The translations under genes were made by a program, and so were the position numbers. A stretch of DNA of 64,000 nt from Streptomyces griseofuscus (GTDB taxonomy: Bacteria; Actinomycetota; Actinomycetes; Streptomycetales; Streptomycetaceae). Under the pieces are notes generated by a model. It was not told the origin of the DNA and searched no databases. It worked only from the letters and a program-made list of their open reading frames with translations. Positions 42,039 through 50,238 of this stretch are shown one piece after another. Every line of letters starts with the position of its first letter. The stretch's first letter is position 1. Location of the stretch: NCBI RefSeq assembly GCF_014673495.1, contig NZ_CP051006.1, forward strand, positions 5,022,001 through 5,086,000, read 5' to 3'.

Positions 42039-42569
42039 GTGATCAAGAAGACGTCGAGGTCACGCGGCATTCCTGTGCTCACTGCGCAGGACCTGCCTGT
42101 GCACCTGCCTGCTCAGAAGCTGGATCGGAGCGACCCGTATCGCTCGCTGAAACTGCCCGATTGGACGTGCACGGTGTCGGCGGTCTACCGCTTCTACGAC
42201 GCAGAACGGCGGCCCCTCTACATCGGACAGAGCGCATGCCTCGGGCTCCGGCTTGACGACCACCGCCGCTACGCGCGGTGGTGGCCCATGACTGAGTTCA
42301 TCGCCGTGTCGCTGTACGAGGGGCAGCGCGGCGCTGTGGTCCCCGAGCGGACGGCCATCCGCTGGGAGCGCCCCCGGTTCAACCAGCCGCCCGCGCTGTG
42401 CCGCAAATCGCTGCTGGTGCTGCTCGATGAGCCCGCCGAGGACGCTGCCGCCGCCCTGCTGAAACACGCAGAGCCTGAGTTCCTTCGAGAACTGGCCGAG
42501 TTGCTTCGGACGCCGGATCGCTTCCCGGGCATAGCAGCGCCACCTCGGCCGTGTTTCGGCCCGGCCTGA
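42039..42569 (+). CDS. GIY-YIG nuclease-domain protein, possible toxin
   Basis: The protein has 176 residues. The GIY-YIG motif appears as VSAVYRFYDAERRPLYIGQSACLGLRLDDH, followed by conserved Arg/His, a Glu in PERTAIRWERPRFNQ and the terminal Asn of the fold. Members (UvrC, homing enzymes) nick DNA. It starts at GTG 42039 and is probably leaderless. It faces a Phd-type antitoxin gene across a shared palindrome. A nuclease toxin, a homing enzyme or a defence nuclease are all possible. Confidence 0.75.
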   Translation: MIKKTSRSRGIPVLTAQDLPVHLPAQKLDRSDPYRSLKLPDWTCTVSAVYRFYDAERRPLYIGQSACLGLRLDDHRRYARWWPMTEFIAVSLYEGQRGAVVPERTAIRWERPRFNQPPALCRKSLLVLLDEPAEDAAAALLKHAEPEFLRELAELLRTPDRFPGIAAPPRPCFGPA

Positions 42570-42607
42570 CCCCGACTACCTGTCCAGCACTATCCAGAGA
42601 GAAGCCT

Positions 42608-43645
42608 GTGAGCGCAGAAGAGCCTGAGGGGCGGACCGGTGGGGGACCGGCGCACTCGTTCGGCAACGCGCTGGCCTGGAAGTGGTCACGCGAGATGCCG
42701 CGATCTCTCAAGGGCGGCTTTCTGACCTTGCTGTACGCCCTGCGCGCTATGGCGTCGGCGAACGGCTATCTCCGCTTCAGGGACGGCAAGGTCATCCGCA
42801 TTCAGGACATCGCCAAGGCTGCCGGATGCCGCGAGCAGGACGCTCGCCGCTATCTGGAGGCTGCCATCCGTGCTGGCGTGGTTGTCGTGGAGGGCGAGCG
42901 TCGGCGGGGCACCGCGACGCTGTACGTCATTGCCAACACGAACTGGCCGGACTGGAAGGCCGCCGAGGCGTACCTGAAGGGCACTGCTCGCCGCCGCAAG
43001 GAGGACGAGGAGGTCAACGACGGTTCGGGCCACAGTGGCACGAACCTCGAAGGCGAAGGTTCGGGCCACGGAGGCACGAACCAGTTCGGTCCACAGAGGT
43101 CCGAACTCGGCTCGGACGACGCGGAGTCGGTTCGGTCCACTGTGGACCGACCGGGTTCGGTCCACAGTGGCACGACCGGTTCGGGCCACAGCGGCACGAA
43201 TATCCCAGGGGGAACCCAAGGGGTTCCCCACGACATGGCTGATGTAGTTCCTCAACCTCAGGTGGATGCGGGCGCGGACGAGGAAACCGACCAGCCTTCG
43301 CCCCAGCACGAGGAGCACCTGCCGTACGGCCGGTGCGAGGTCTGCACGACGCCGCTGACACGTCCCGGCAAGCCCCGGTGCTCGGTGCACAGCGAGCCGC
43401 TGCCCGGCCAGCGCCGCAGGGGCTCCTCGTCCCGCCAGCGGGCCATCCAGCCCCCGCTGCTGGCCTCGGTGCCCCCGGCGAGTGACAGGCCCGCCGGACC
43501 TGCGCGGCCGCCGTTCCAGTGGAAGCCCGAGGATCCGCTAGCCCCAGCCCGGATCTGCGGCTGTGGGCGTGAGTTCAAGGCGCGGACGGACCAGACCTGC
43601 CAGGACTGCCAGTTCGCCGCCCACCAGGAGGCAGAGACCGCATGA
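42608..43645 (+). CDS. Putative replication initiator with internal iterons
   Basis: The protein has 345 residues. It starts at GTG 42608 behind GAGAGAAG. Residues about 30-110 are a winged-helix domain like phage and plasmid replication initiators (SLKGGFLTLLYALRAMASANGYLRF, IRIQDIAKAAGCREQDARRYLEAAIRAGVVVVEG). Residues 138-198 are encoded by six 24-bp DNA repeats. The C-terminal part has two zinc-type motifs (CEVCTTPLTRPGKPRC and CGCGREF...CQDC). An initiator that carries its own origin inside the gene recalls phage lambda O. It overlaps the next gene by ATGA. Confidence 0.65.
   Translation: MSAEEPEGRTGGGPAHSFGNALAWKWSREMPRSLKGGFLTLLYALRAMASANGYLRFRDGKVIRIQDIAKAAGCREQDARRYLEAAIRAGVVVVEGERRRGTATLYVIANTNWPDWKAAEAYLKGTARRRKEDEEVNDGSGHSGTNLEGEGSGHGGTNQFGPQRSELGSDDAESVRSTVDRPGSVHSGTTGSGHSGTNIPGGTQGVPHDMADVVPQPQVDAGADEETDQPSPQHEEHLPYGRCEVCTTPLTRPGKPRCSVHSEPLPGQRRRGSSSRQRAIQPPLLASVPPASDRPAGPARPPFQWKPEDPLAPARICGCGREFKARTDQTCQDCQFAAHQEAETA
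43022..43201. repeat. Six 24-bp iteron-like repeats (candidate replication origin)
   Basis: Copies start at 43022, 43058, 43083, 43129, 43154 and 43178. The consensus is GGTTCGG(G/T)CCACAGTGG followed by CACGAAC, with an almost symmetric core. The spacings 36, 25, 46, 25 and 24 put the copies in different reading frames of the host gene, so the DNA and not the peptide is conserved. They fit initiator-binding iterons. Confidence 0.8.
43209..43229. repeat. Inverted repeat next to the iterons
   Basis: GGGGAACCC (43209-43217) and GGGTTCCCC (43221-43229) form a perfect 9-bp inverted repeat with a 3-nt centre, 8 bp after the last iteron. It may be part of the origin. Confidence 0.6.
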
Positions 43646-44052
43646 GCGAGAAAGTGACCGAGCTGGGCGAGGCGCTGCGCGCCCTGGGCGAGCGAGGTGA
43701 GCACCTGATCGCCCTGCAACCCGCTCCCGAGGACCTGGACGAGATCCGGGAGGAGATGGACGCAGCCCGGAGGCTCCTCGTCGTGGCGCGGGCGTCGCTG
43801 GCCCGCCGGTGCCCGCAGCACCCGAACGCGCCAGCCGACCCGACCGCCGACGGTGAGTGCCTGTTTTGCGCGACGAACCGGCGCCGCGGGGAGACCGCCA
43901 ACGTCACCGAGGCGGTGCCGCTGCAGACGGTGGCCCGCGCGGTCGCCGAGCTGGGCCAGGACGAGGCCGTACGCCGGTACGGGGCGCAGACAGTGACCCG
44001 GGCGGTGCTGGTCTGCCGCAACGACCTCGCGCTGCTGCAGGAGTCGGCGTGA
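43642..44052 (+). CDS. Hypothetical protein, coiled coil plus Cys/His motif
   Basis: The protein has 136 residues. The N-terminal 50 residues form a coiled coil (ELGEALRALGERGEHLIAL..., EEMDAARRLLVVARASL). The middle holds RCPQHP and CLFCATNRRR, a possible zinc site. The C-terminal helices end DEAVRRYGAQTVTRAVLVC. It follows the putative initiator with an ATGA overlap and may be a replication accessory. Confidence 0.55.
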   Translation: MSEKVTELGEALRALGERGEHLIALQPAPEDLDEIREEMDAARRLLVVARASLARRCPQHPNAPADPTADGECLFCATNRRRGETANVTEAVPLQTVARAVAELGQDEAVRRYGAQTVTRAVLVCRNDLALLQESA

Positions 44053-44453
44053 AGCGTAGCGTGGCGGCCGAGTTGTTCGACCAGGCGGCGCACGACCCGG
44101 CCCGCCGACAGGACGCGATGAGCGCCCTGTTCACCGGCCTGGCGACTGCCGCGCAGGCGGCGGCCGACGAGCGGCGGGCTCGGCGGGTGGCGGCCCGCGC
44201 GGAGCGCCGGAACCGGCCCGAGGCAGTCGCCGCCCGATCGGCGGCCGCGACGAAGGGCTGGGGGACCCGCCGGCGCCGCGCGGCCGAAAACGCGGCCCGC
44301 GACGGCTGGGACGACCAGCCGAGGCGCACCGGCCCGGTGTGCGACGAGATGAACCACAACTCGGTCGGCTGCGAGGTGTTCTGCGAGCTCGACCCGGACC
44401 ACGAAGAAGACCACGACGACGGCTATGGCACGACGTGGCCGCGAGAGGACTGA
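44049..44453 (+). CDS. Hypothetical basic protein
   Basis: The protein has 134 residues, with a very Arg/Ala-rich middle (ADERRARRVAARAERRNRPEAVAARSAA) and an acidic Cys/His tail (CDEMNHNSVGCEVFCELDPDHEEDHDDG) that could bind metal. It starts with a GTGA overlap. No family is recognised. Confidence 0.5.
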   Translation: MKRSVAAELFDQAAHDPARRQDAMSALFTGLATAAQAAADERRARRVAARAERRNRPEAVAARSAAATKGWGTRRRRAAENAARDGWDDQPRRTGPVCDEMNHNSVGCEVFCELDPDHEEDHDDGYGTTWPRED

Positions 44454-44454
44454 C

Positions 44455-44931
44455 GTGACAACGACTGCACAGGGTGAGGGGCCCCGGATCGTCGGCGACG
44501 CGCTCGCCAAGGGAGTGGCCGGCGACTTGGAGGGCGGCGTCGACCTGCTCGTGCTGCTGATCGCGGGCGGCTGGAGCAGCGCGTACGCGCTGGCGGCGAT
44601 GCTCGCCGAGACCGCCTCGCACATCGCCCGCCGCGACCAGCAGCCCGGCACGGTGTTCGGGATGCCGGTCCAGAACACCGAGACCGGCGAGTGGGCGTCG
44701 GCGGAGGTTCTGCCGCCGCACGTACGGTTCGCCGCACAGTTCACAACCGCGTGGGCGAACCGCGACCGGGCACACGCCGAGGCCCTGTTCACCGCCCTGT
44801 ACGAGCGGTCGGCGCCGGACGGTAGCGAGATGGTCGACGGGCTGCTGATGCTGTTCCAGATGGCCGTGTGCACCTCCGAGGAGGTCATCGCGGAGGAGCG
44901 GGCCAAGCGCGAGCAGGGGAGCGGCTCGTGA
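44455..44931 (+). CDS. Hypothetical helical protein, paralogue of the 40.7-kb gene
   Basis: The protein has 158 residues. It starts at GTG 44455 after GAGAGGA. The sequence GVDLLVLLIAGGWSSAYALAAMLAETASH and the shared block VRFAAQFTTAWANRDRAHAEALFTAL relate it to the protein at 40661-41143. It is in an overlap chain with the next gene. No function is known. Confidence 0.55.
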   Translation: MTTTAQGEGPRIVGDALAKGVAGDLEGGVDLLVLLIAGGWSSAYALAAMLAETASHIARRDQQPGTVFGMPVQNTETGEWASAEVLPPHVRFAAQFTTAWANRDRAHAEALFTALYERSAPDGSEMVDGLLMLFQMAVCTSEEVIAEERAKREQGSGS

Positions 44932-45272
44932 GCCTGGTGACCCGCGACCCGAAGACCGGACTGCGGCGGGGCCCGGTCCGCTTCCCTGACGGGCAGCCGC
45001 CGGTGCCGTCCGGCTGCCGCTGGTGCGGCATCCCCGAGGGCACCCACGGCCGCAGCTACATCGCGTCGGCCGGGACGCACACGTGGGAGCAGCCGACCCG
45101 CGCGCAGGTCCTCGCCCGCATGAAGGCCCGCCGCACGGCCCGCCGTTACGCCCGTCGCATGGCGCCGATCCTCGCTGCGTTCGAGCGGGGCGCCGAACTG
45201 GTCGGCCCCCGGGAACGCCGCCGCCGCGACCGCACCGAACCCACCCGCCCGACCAGCGAGAGGACCGCATGA
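44928..45272 (+). CDS. Small basic protein with CxxC motif
   Basis: The protein has 114 residues. A short segment PSGCRWCGIPEGTHGRSY is a possible zinc knuckle. The C-terminal half is strongly basic (MKARRTARRYARRM). The start overlaps the preceding stop and the stop overlaps the next start. No family is recognised. Confidence 0.5.
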   Translation: MSLVTRDPKTGLRRGPVRFPDGQPPVPSGCRWCGIPEGTHGRSYIASAGTHTWEQPTRAQVLARMKARRTARRYARRMAPILAAFERGAELVGPRERRRRDRTEPTRPTSERTA

Positions 45273-45766
45273 GCACCCAGGCACCGCCTCGGATCGTCGG
45301 CCACGCCGACCCCACGCCAGTGGAGTTGGCCGTCGTCGTCGGCGTCACCGCCGACCGAGACCCTGAGTCGTACGTCGCGTTCACGTTCTTCCGGCCCGGC
45401 GGCGGCGCCCGGCTCTGGTACGCGTGGACCGAAGGCGGCCACGCCCTCGGCGACCGGCTCGACGAGCTGGCGCTCGCGGGCGGGCTGGACGCGGCGGACT
45501 GGCTGCACATCGGGGACCGGCACCACCGCATCGAGTACCGCGGCCGGATCCGCATCGAGACGATCCCGCTGCGCGCCGCCCTCGCCGACGTCCAGGCCGG
45601 TGAGCGCTGCCTCGAAGACCGCCGGCACGGTCTGCAACGAGTCCTCGACTTCGCTGCCGTCCGGACCGGACGCACCGGCCCCGTCAGCCTGCCCCGCTGG
45701 GTCGGCTACGGGCCCACCCTCGTCAACCGGACGACCGCCATCCACCCCGCCCCGGAGATCCGATGA
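45269..45766 (+). CDS. Hypothetical soluble protein
   Basis: The protein has 165 residues, mixed alpha/beta (VELAVVVGVTADRDPESYVAFTFF, DWLHIGDRHHRIEYRGRIRIETI). It has no recognised motif. It is in an ATGA overlap chain between two other small early genes. Confidence 0.5.
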   Translation: MSTQAPPRIVGHADPTPVELAVVVGVTADRDPESYVAFTFFRPGGGARLWYAWTEGGHALGDRLDELALAGGLDAADWLHIGDRHHRIEYRGRIRIETIPLRAALADVQAGERCLEDRRHGLQRVLDFAAVRTGRTGPVSLPRWVGYGPTLVNRTTAIHPAPEIR

Positions 45767-46626
45767 CCGATCCCACCACGCCAGCGGACCGCCGTCCGGA
45801 CAACGTCCGGACAACTGCGGGCAACCGCACAGCCCCCCTGGATGACGCCCTCGGCGCCCTCCTCGGCATCCCGCTGCGCGACCGCATCGACCGGCACCTC
45901 CTCGAAGGGCAGCGCGCCGAGGCCACCGTGCAGCGCGTCCGCCAGGTGCCCCGCCGACCCGAATCCCAGATGGACGCCGGGGCGTACGCGCGCGGTTGGG
46001 AAGCCTGCCGCAACGCCGTGGACCAGGCGCTCGCCGACCCGGACACCGCCGCGGCCGACGCCGACAGCCGGCCGTTCTCCGACCTGTCCCGCTCGGGCCT
46101 GCTGTGGCTGATCAACCACAGCCTGCTCCACCCCAGCGGGCTCGCCCTCACCCTGCACACCGACGACTTCGGCCACGCCATCGGTTGGAGCCTGGTCCGA
46201 AGCCCCGACGGCGGACCGTGGACGTTCAGCGACGCCATCGACGCCGACGGCGAACGACGTGCCCGCGCCACCCTCGACACCGCCCTGCGCTCCGGCCCGG
46301 ACAGCGTCCGGACAGACCAGGACGACCGTCCGGGCGTGGGCGGGATCGTGACCGGGACGGCGCTCGTCGGCGGGACGGGGTGCGAGCTCACCAGCGCGGA
46401 CACTGTCCGGACAGTGTCCGGGGGCACGCGTCCGGACAGTCCGGACACCGGCTCGTCCGGGTTCCGGTTCGAGTACCGCGCTCGGGTGTCCCGCGACCTC
46501 GCCGGCGCCGCGTTCGCCGAAGGATTCGCCGCCCTGCGCCAGGAGATCGACGCCGCCCAGATGCAACCCGGCGAGGACGCCGCGCCCGCCGTCCTGCCCG
46601 ACACCGGCCCCTCGCATGCTGGGTGA
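45763..46626 (+). CDS. Hypothetical protein carrying CCGGACA motif clusters
   Basis: The protein has 287 residues. The N-terminal and middle parts are soluble and of unknown family (ALLGIPLRDRIDRHLLEGQRAEA, SGLLWLINHSLLHPSGLALTLHTDDFGHAIGWSLV). Seven CCGGACA motifs lie in the gene (45796, 45807, 46297, 46308, 46407, 46432, 46441). One is the centre of a 24-bp perfect palindrome (46397-46420). The coded tail there is Asp/Ser/Thr-rich and probably unstructured. Confidence 0.55.
   Translation: MTDPTTPADRRPDNVRTTAGNRTAPLDDALGALLGIPLRDRIDRHLLEGQRAEATVQRVRQVPRRPESQMDAGAYARGWEACRNAVDQALADPDTAAADADSRPFSDLSRSGLLWLINHSLLHPSGLALTLHTDDFGHAIGWSLVRSPDGGPWTFSDAIDADGERRARATLDTALRSGPDSVRTDQDDRPGVGGIVTGTALVGGTGCELTSADTVRTVSGGTRPDSPDTGSSGFRFEYRARVSRDLAGAAFAEGFAALRQEIDAAQMQPGEDAAPAVLPDTGPSHAG
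46397..46420. repeat. 24-bp perfect palindrome centred on TGTCCGGACA
   Basis: The twelve bases 46397-46408 are exactly complementary to 46409-46420, with the inner core CACTGTCCGGACAGTG. It is the densest part of the CCGGACA clusters and may be a protein-binding site inside the gene. Confidence 0.65.
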
Positions 46627-46677
46627 AGGACCCCGGCCCCCTCCACGCCGTCACCTGAACGTAACAAGCCAAACGAC

Positions 46678-46707
46678 AGCCCCCTTCGGGTCACCCCGGC
46701 GGGGGCT
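46678..46707 (+). terminator. Hairpin terminator before the 46.8-kb gene
   Basis: AGCCCCC (46678-46684) pairs with GGGGGCT (46701-46707) around a 16-nt GC-rich loop. It ends the long rightward operon of small genes. Confidence 0.55.
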
Positions 46708-46756
46708 TCGCCGCATTGCAAGCCCCAACCAGCCACACATAGAGGAGACGTCTGCC

Positions 46757-47587
46757 GTGACGGACACCCGAGCGACTCAGGTCCAGATGCACGTTGATGA
46801 CCTGCTGCTCCTGATGAACACGAGCCGGATCAAGAAGGACACGTTCGAGTACGGCGGCCGGGAGATCCGACTGCGCGCCTTCGACAAGGCCGAAGCGTTC
46901 AGCCTGGTCGACGCCACTCACGCCGACGTCGAAGAGAACGTCGACATCTTCACCGACGCGACGCTCGCCGACCTGAACCACCGTGTGGACTGCACGGTTC
47001 TTGGCGCGATCACCGAGGGCCGCTTCCAGGTCGGAGTCCGCCGGTACGTCACCGTCCGCCGCCCCCACTTGCCCCTGCCGAAGCTGACCCGGCACATCGT
47101 CGCCTCACAGCGGCTCATGCTCGACCGCAAGGAACAGGTCGGCTACACCTCAATCGTCTACTACGGCACCCACGGCGGAGGCCCTGAAAGCTGGGTCGAC
47201 CTCGGTTCCGGGCGCCCGCTCGCCGAGGCCCATCCGGGGGAGTGGCGGGCGCTGCAGATCGCGCTCGGCATCCAGTTCAACCGTGACTACCTGTGGTACG
47301 TCCACCTCAAGCGGCCACAGGGCGAAGCCGGAGTGATGATCCCCACCACCCCGGCCGGCGCACACCAGCTGTTCCGGCTCCGCGACGTCGAGCCCGGAGA
47401 GACCCGTCGCCGCGCCCTGATCCACTGGGTGGCCGAGCACTCCCGCCGCATCCGCAAGGACACCGCGGACGAGACCCGCACCTGGGTGAAGGAGCACGTC
47501 CGCGGCGAGGTGAACTTCAACTGGGGCGACATCGCGGGCACGATCTTCCCGGCCCCCGCTGATCTGCGCAGGCTCCAGCACGGCTGA
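46757..47587 (+). CDS. Conserved hypothetical protein
   Basis: The protein has 276 residues. It starts at GTG 46757 behind GAGGAG. It is a soluble, Arg-rich alpha/beta protein (YGGREIRLRAFDKAEAFSLVDATHADVEENV, GIQFNRDYLWYVHLKRPQG). It stands alone between two terminators, so it probably has its own promoter. I do not recognise a family. Confidence 0.6.
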   Translation: MTDTRATQVQMHVDDLLLLMNTSRIKKDTFEYGGREIRLRAFDKAEAFSLVDATHADVEENVDIFTDATLADLNHRVDCTVLGAITEGRFQVGVRRYVTVRRPHLPLPKLTRHIVASQRLMLDRKEQVGYTSIVYYGTHGGGPESWVDLGSGRPLAEAHPGEWRALQIALGIQFNRDYLWYVHLKRPQGEAGVMIPTTPAGAHQLFRLRDVEPGETRRRALIHWVAEHSRRIRKDTADETRTWVKEHVRGEVNFNWGDIAGTIFPAPADLRRLQHG

Positions 47588-47612
47588 TGCGGCGCCGGCC
47601 CCGGACAGCCAC

Positions 47613-47642
47613 GAGGCCCTTCCCTGGACGGGGAAGGGCCTC
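47613..47642. terminator. Bidirectional terminator
   Basis: Perfect 12-bp arms (47613-47624 with 47631-47642), loop TGGACG, lie between the convergent 46.8-kb gene and the XRE-TPR regulator. Confidence 0.75.
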
Positions 47643-47679
47643 GCCGCGTTGCGGTCGAGCGGGCGGGACACCCGAGCGG

Positions 47680-48963
47680 TCAGGCCGCCAGAGCACCGGT
47701 GCGGGCCGCGAACTCGCGGACGCCCTCGATGCGGGTCGGCCCGTACAGCAGTCCGGCCGTCAGCGCCCGCAGCGAGGGCCGCCGCACCTCCTGCGGAGCC
47801 TCCTGCTCCACCCGGCGCAGCGCGGTGAACGTCTGCTTGCCGTCACCGAGCGCGTTCCACATGCGGGCCACGTCGGTCCACGCCCGCGCCCGCCGCTCCG
47901 CCGTCGGCATCCGGTCCACGTTCAGCCGGGCCGCCACGCTCACCGCCTCGTCCGGCGTGCCCAGCGCGTTCAGCACACCGATCCGGTACACGTCGACCTG
48001 CGTCCGCGACGCCTCCACCGTGAAGAAGCCTTGTACCGCCGGTCGCCGCCCAGCCTCACGCTCGGCCTCCTCCAGCAGCGACAGAGCCATGGACCGGTCC
48101 CGGCCGGTGGCCGCCGAGTACGCCCCGGTCAGCAGCAGCGTCGTCCGCACAGCACCGGTGTGGTCGCGGGAGGCATCCAGGTCCTCGGCCTCCTTCGTGA
48201 GCAGGTGCACCGCGGCAGTGGAGCGGCCCGAGCGGCGCATGGCGATCGCCAGCTGCCGCGAGGCCTCGCCGACGGCCACCGGCATGCCGCTGCAGCGCGC
48301 GGCCGCCAACGCCCGGTCGGCCGCCACCCACGCCGCATCGGAGTGCCGCTTCGTCGCCAGCTCGGCCGCGAGCACGTAGGAGCGGGCCAGCGCCAGGTCG
48401 GCCTCCTCGCGCCTGCGGCCCGAGGCGGCGTCGCGCGTGGCGGTCGCCGTTGCGATCAGGCTGGGCAAGGTCTGCCCGAGCCGCGCGTACTGGGTGGCGC
48501 AGAAGTCGCGCCGCGCGGCGGCGACCTGTCCGACCAGATGGGGGAGCGCTACAGGCTCCGCCTCGGGCAGCCGGAACAGCGCCACTTCCAGATCGGCATC
48601 GACCGGTGTGGCAGCGGCGGAGGCCGGGCCGGCGCCGACGACAACTGTCGCCCCCGCTGCCACCACTCCCGTCAGCAGCTCCCTACGACGCACCTCGTCC
48701 TCCTCGTCCGACCGGCAACCTCCGGCCACCGTAGCGACATTGGTCATGCCGGGTACGGCAGACGCACGCAGCTGCTCCGGTGCGATACCGAGGAACGCCG
48801 CGAACTTCAGCAGGGTCGGATAGTCGACGCTCATCCGCCCGCCCTCGATGCGGGAGACCGCCGACGCCGAATAGCCACAGGCATCACCGACCTGTGTCTG
48901 TGTCAGGCGCGCGGCACAGCGCGCCCCGCGTAACAGAGCGCCGATCCGAGCATCCGCGCCCAT
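47680..48963 (-). CDS. XRE-TPR transcriptional regulator with a TTA codon
   Basis: The protein has 427 residues. An HTH_XRE lies at about 5-60 (RGARCAARLTQTQVGDACGYSASAVSRIEGG). A long helical repeat region of TPR type follows (EEADLALARSYVLAAELATKRHSDAAWVAADRALAAAR...). Such regulators usually respond to a peptide or small ligand bound by the TPR part. Codon 11 (48931-48933) is TTA, so translation should depend on bldA. The start is ATG 48963 with AGGAGG 5 bp upstream. It is divergent from the sugar cassette and probably controls it. Confidence 0.85.
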   Translation of the reverse strand: MGADARIGALLRGARCAARLTQTQVGDACGYSASAVSRIEGGRMSVDYPTLLKFAAFLGIAPEQLRASAVPGMTNVATVAGGCRSDEEDEVRRRELLTGVVAAGATVVVGAGPASAAATPVDADLEVALFRLPEAEPVALPHLVGQVAAARRDFCATQYARLGQTLPSLIATATATRDAASGRRREEADLALARSYVLAAELATKRHSDAAWVAADRALAAARCSGMPVAVGEASRQLAIAMRRSGRSTAAVHLLTKEAEDLDASRDHTGAVRTTLLLTGAYSAATGRDRSMALSLLEEAEREAGRRPAVQGFFTVEASRTQVDVYRIGVLNALGTPDEAVSVAARLNVDRMPTAERRARAWTDVARMWNALGDGKQTFTALRRVEQEAPQEVRRPSLRALTAGLLYGPTRIEGVREFAARTGALAA

Positions 48964-49215
48964 GGGCACCTCCTTGGACCCGGTTGGGTGGGGGAGAACC
49001 TAGCGCCACTCGGAAGGTGTCGGCAGGGGCGTGCGGATGCACACCGTGTGCCGGATCCGCACACCGGTTGCCGATGCGCGCCCGCCGGCTCCGCACCGGT
49101 CTTGCAGCCGCCAAGGTGAGGACCGCACCCGGCAGCAGCCGGGCGTCTCCTCGACCGGCCCCCAACCTGCGGCACACCCATGCCGCCAGCCGGTCATCCT
49201 CATCGGAGGCACGAC

Positions 49216-50238
49216 ATGCAGCTGTTGGTTACCGGCGGCGCCGGTTTCATCGGCTCCCACTTCGTCCGGCGCATGCTGCGCGCCGACGACGTCGAGCGGG
49301 TCACCGTCCTCGACGCGCTCACGTACGCAGGCAGCAGGGGCAACCTCGGACAGGCCTTCCTCAACCCGAAGCTGGACTTCGTCGTCGGCAACATCTGCGA
49401 CGCTGCCCTGGTCGAAGACCTCATGGCCCAGCACACCGCGGTCGTCCACTTCGCCGCCGAGTCCCACGTCGACCGCTCGTTCACGACCGCCGGGACGTTC
49501 GTGACGACGAACGTCATCGGCACGCAGACCCTCGCCGACGCCGCCATGCGGCACGGCATCACCAAGTTCGTGCACGTCTCCACGGACGAGGTGTACGGGC
49601 CGCTCCTGGAAGGCGCGGCCACCGAGGACTACCCGCTGCGCCCGACCGTCCCCTACGCCGCCTCCAAGGCCGCCAGCGACCTGGTCGCCCTCAGCTACTG
49701 GCACACGTACGGAGCGCCGGTCTGCGTCACCCGCTCCTCGAACAACTACGGGCCCTGCCAGCACCCCGAGAAGATCATCCCGTTGTTCGTGACCCGCCTG
49801 CTGCGCGGCGAGCAGGTCACCCTCCACGGCGAGGGCCAGCACATCCGTAACTGGCTGCACGTCGAGGACAACTGCGCCGGCGTCGAACTCGTTCTGCGCC
49901 TGGGCGCGCCGGGCGAGGTCTTCAACATCGGCGGCGGCACCGACCTGTCCAGCAAGGAGCTGGCAGGCGAACTGCTGCGGATCTGCGGCGCCGACTGGGA
50001 CCGCGTCACCTACATCCCCGACCGGCTGTCCAACGACCTCCGCTACGCCATGAACTGGGGCAAGCTCGCCGCCCTCGGCTACAAGCCGGTCCACGACTTC
50101 GAGGCCGGACTGGAGGAGACCGCCGACTGGTACCGCTGCAATCCGGACCGGTGGGCGCCGCTCTCGCGCAGCCACCTCCCGGCCATGCCCTCCCCGCGCG
50201 TCGCCCCCGACACGACCCTGGAGCCGCAGCATGTCTGA
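49216..50238 (+). CDS. NDP-hexose (dTDP-glucose) 4,6-dehydratase-like SDR enzyme
   Basis: The protein has 340 residues. It is an extended SDR with GGAGFIGSHF for NAD, STDEVYG holding the Thr-Asp-Glu set, the YAASKAASD catalytic Tyr/Lys and RSSNNYGPCQHPEKIIP, the RmlB-type sugar-binding block. RmlB enzymes turn dTDP-glucose into the 4-keto-6-deoxy sugar. It is the first gene of a cassette with ATP-grasp and aminotransferase genes, overlapping the next by 8 bp. CGGAGG lies before the ATG. The exact nucleotide and sugar are not known. Confidence 0.92.
   Translation: MQLLVTGGAGFIGSHFVRRMLRADDVERVTVLDALTYAGSRGNLGQAFLNPKLDFVVGNICDAALVEDLMAQHTAVVHFAAESHVDRSFTTAGTFVTTNVIGTQTLADAAMRHGITKFVHVSTDEVYGPLLEGAATEDYPLRPTVPYAASKAASDLVALSYWHTYGAPVCVTRSSNNYGPCQHPEKIIPLFVTRLLRGEQVTLHGEGQHIRNWLHVEDNCAGVELVLRLGAPGEVFNIGGGTDLSSKELAGELLRICGADWDRVTYIPDRLSNDLRYAMNWGKLAALGYKPVHDFEAGLEETADWYRCNPDRWAPLSRSHLPAMPSPRVAPDTTLEPQHV

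Noticed and set aside
43022..43201. CRISPR-like array
   Set aside because: The spacings (24-46 bp between starts) leave 0-22 bp between repeats. The repeats lie inside a coding gene and no cas gene is near. They are better explained as iterons.
47680..48963. BldD-type or simple phage repressor
   Set aside because: The HTH is followed by about 350 residues of TPR-like helices, which does not fit BldD or a CI-type repressor.
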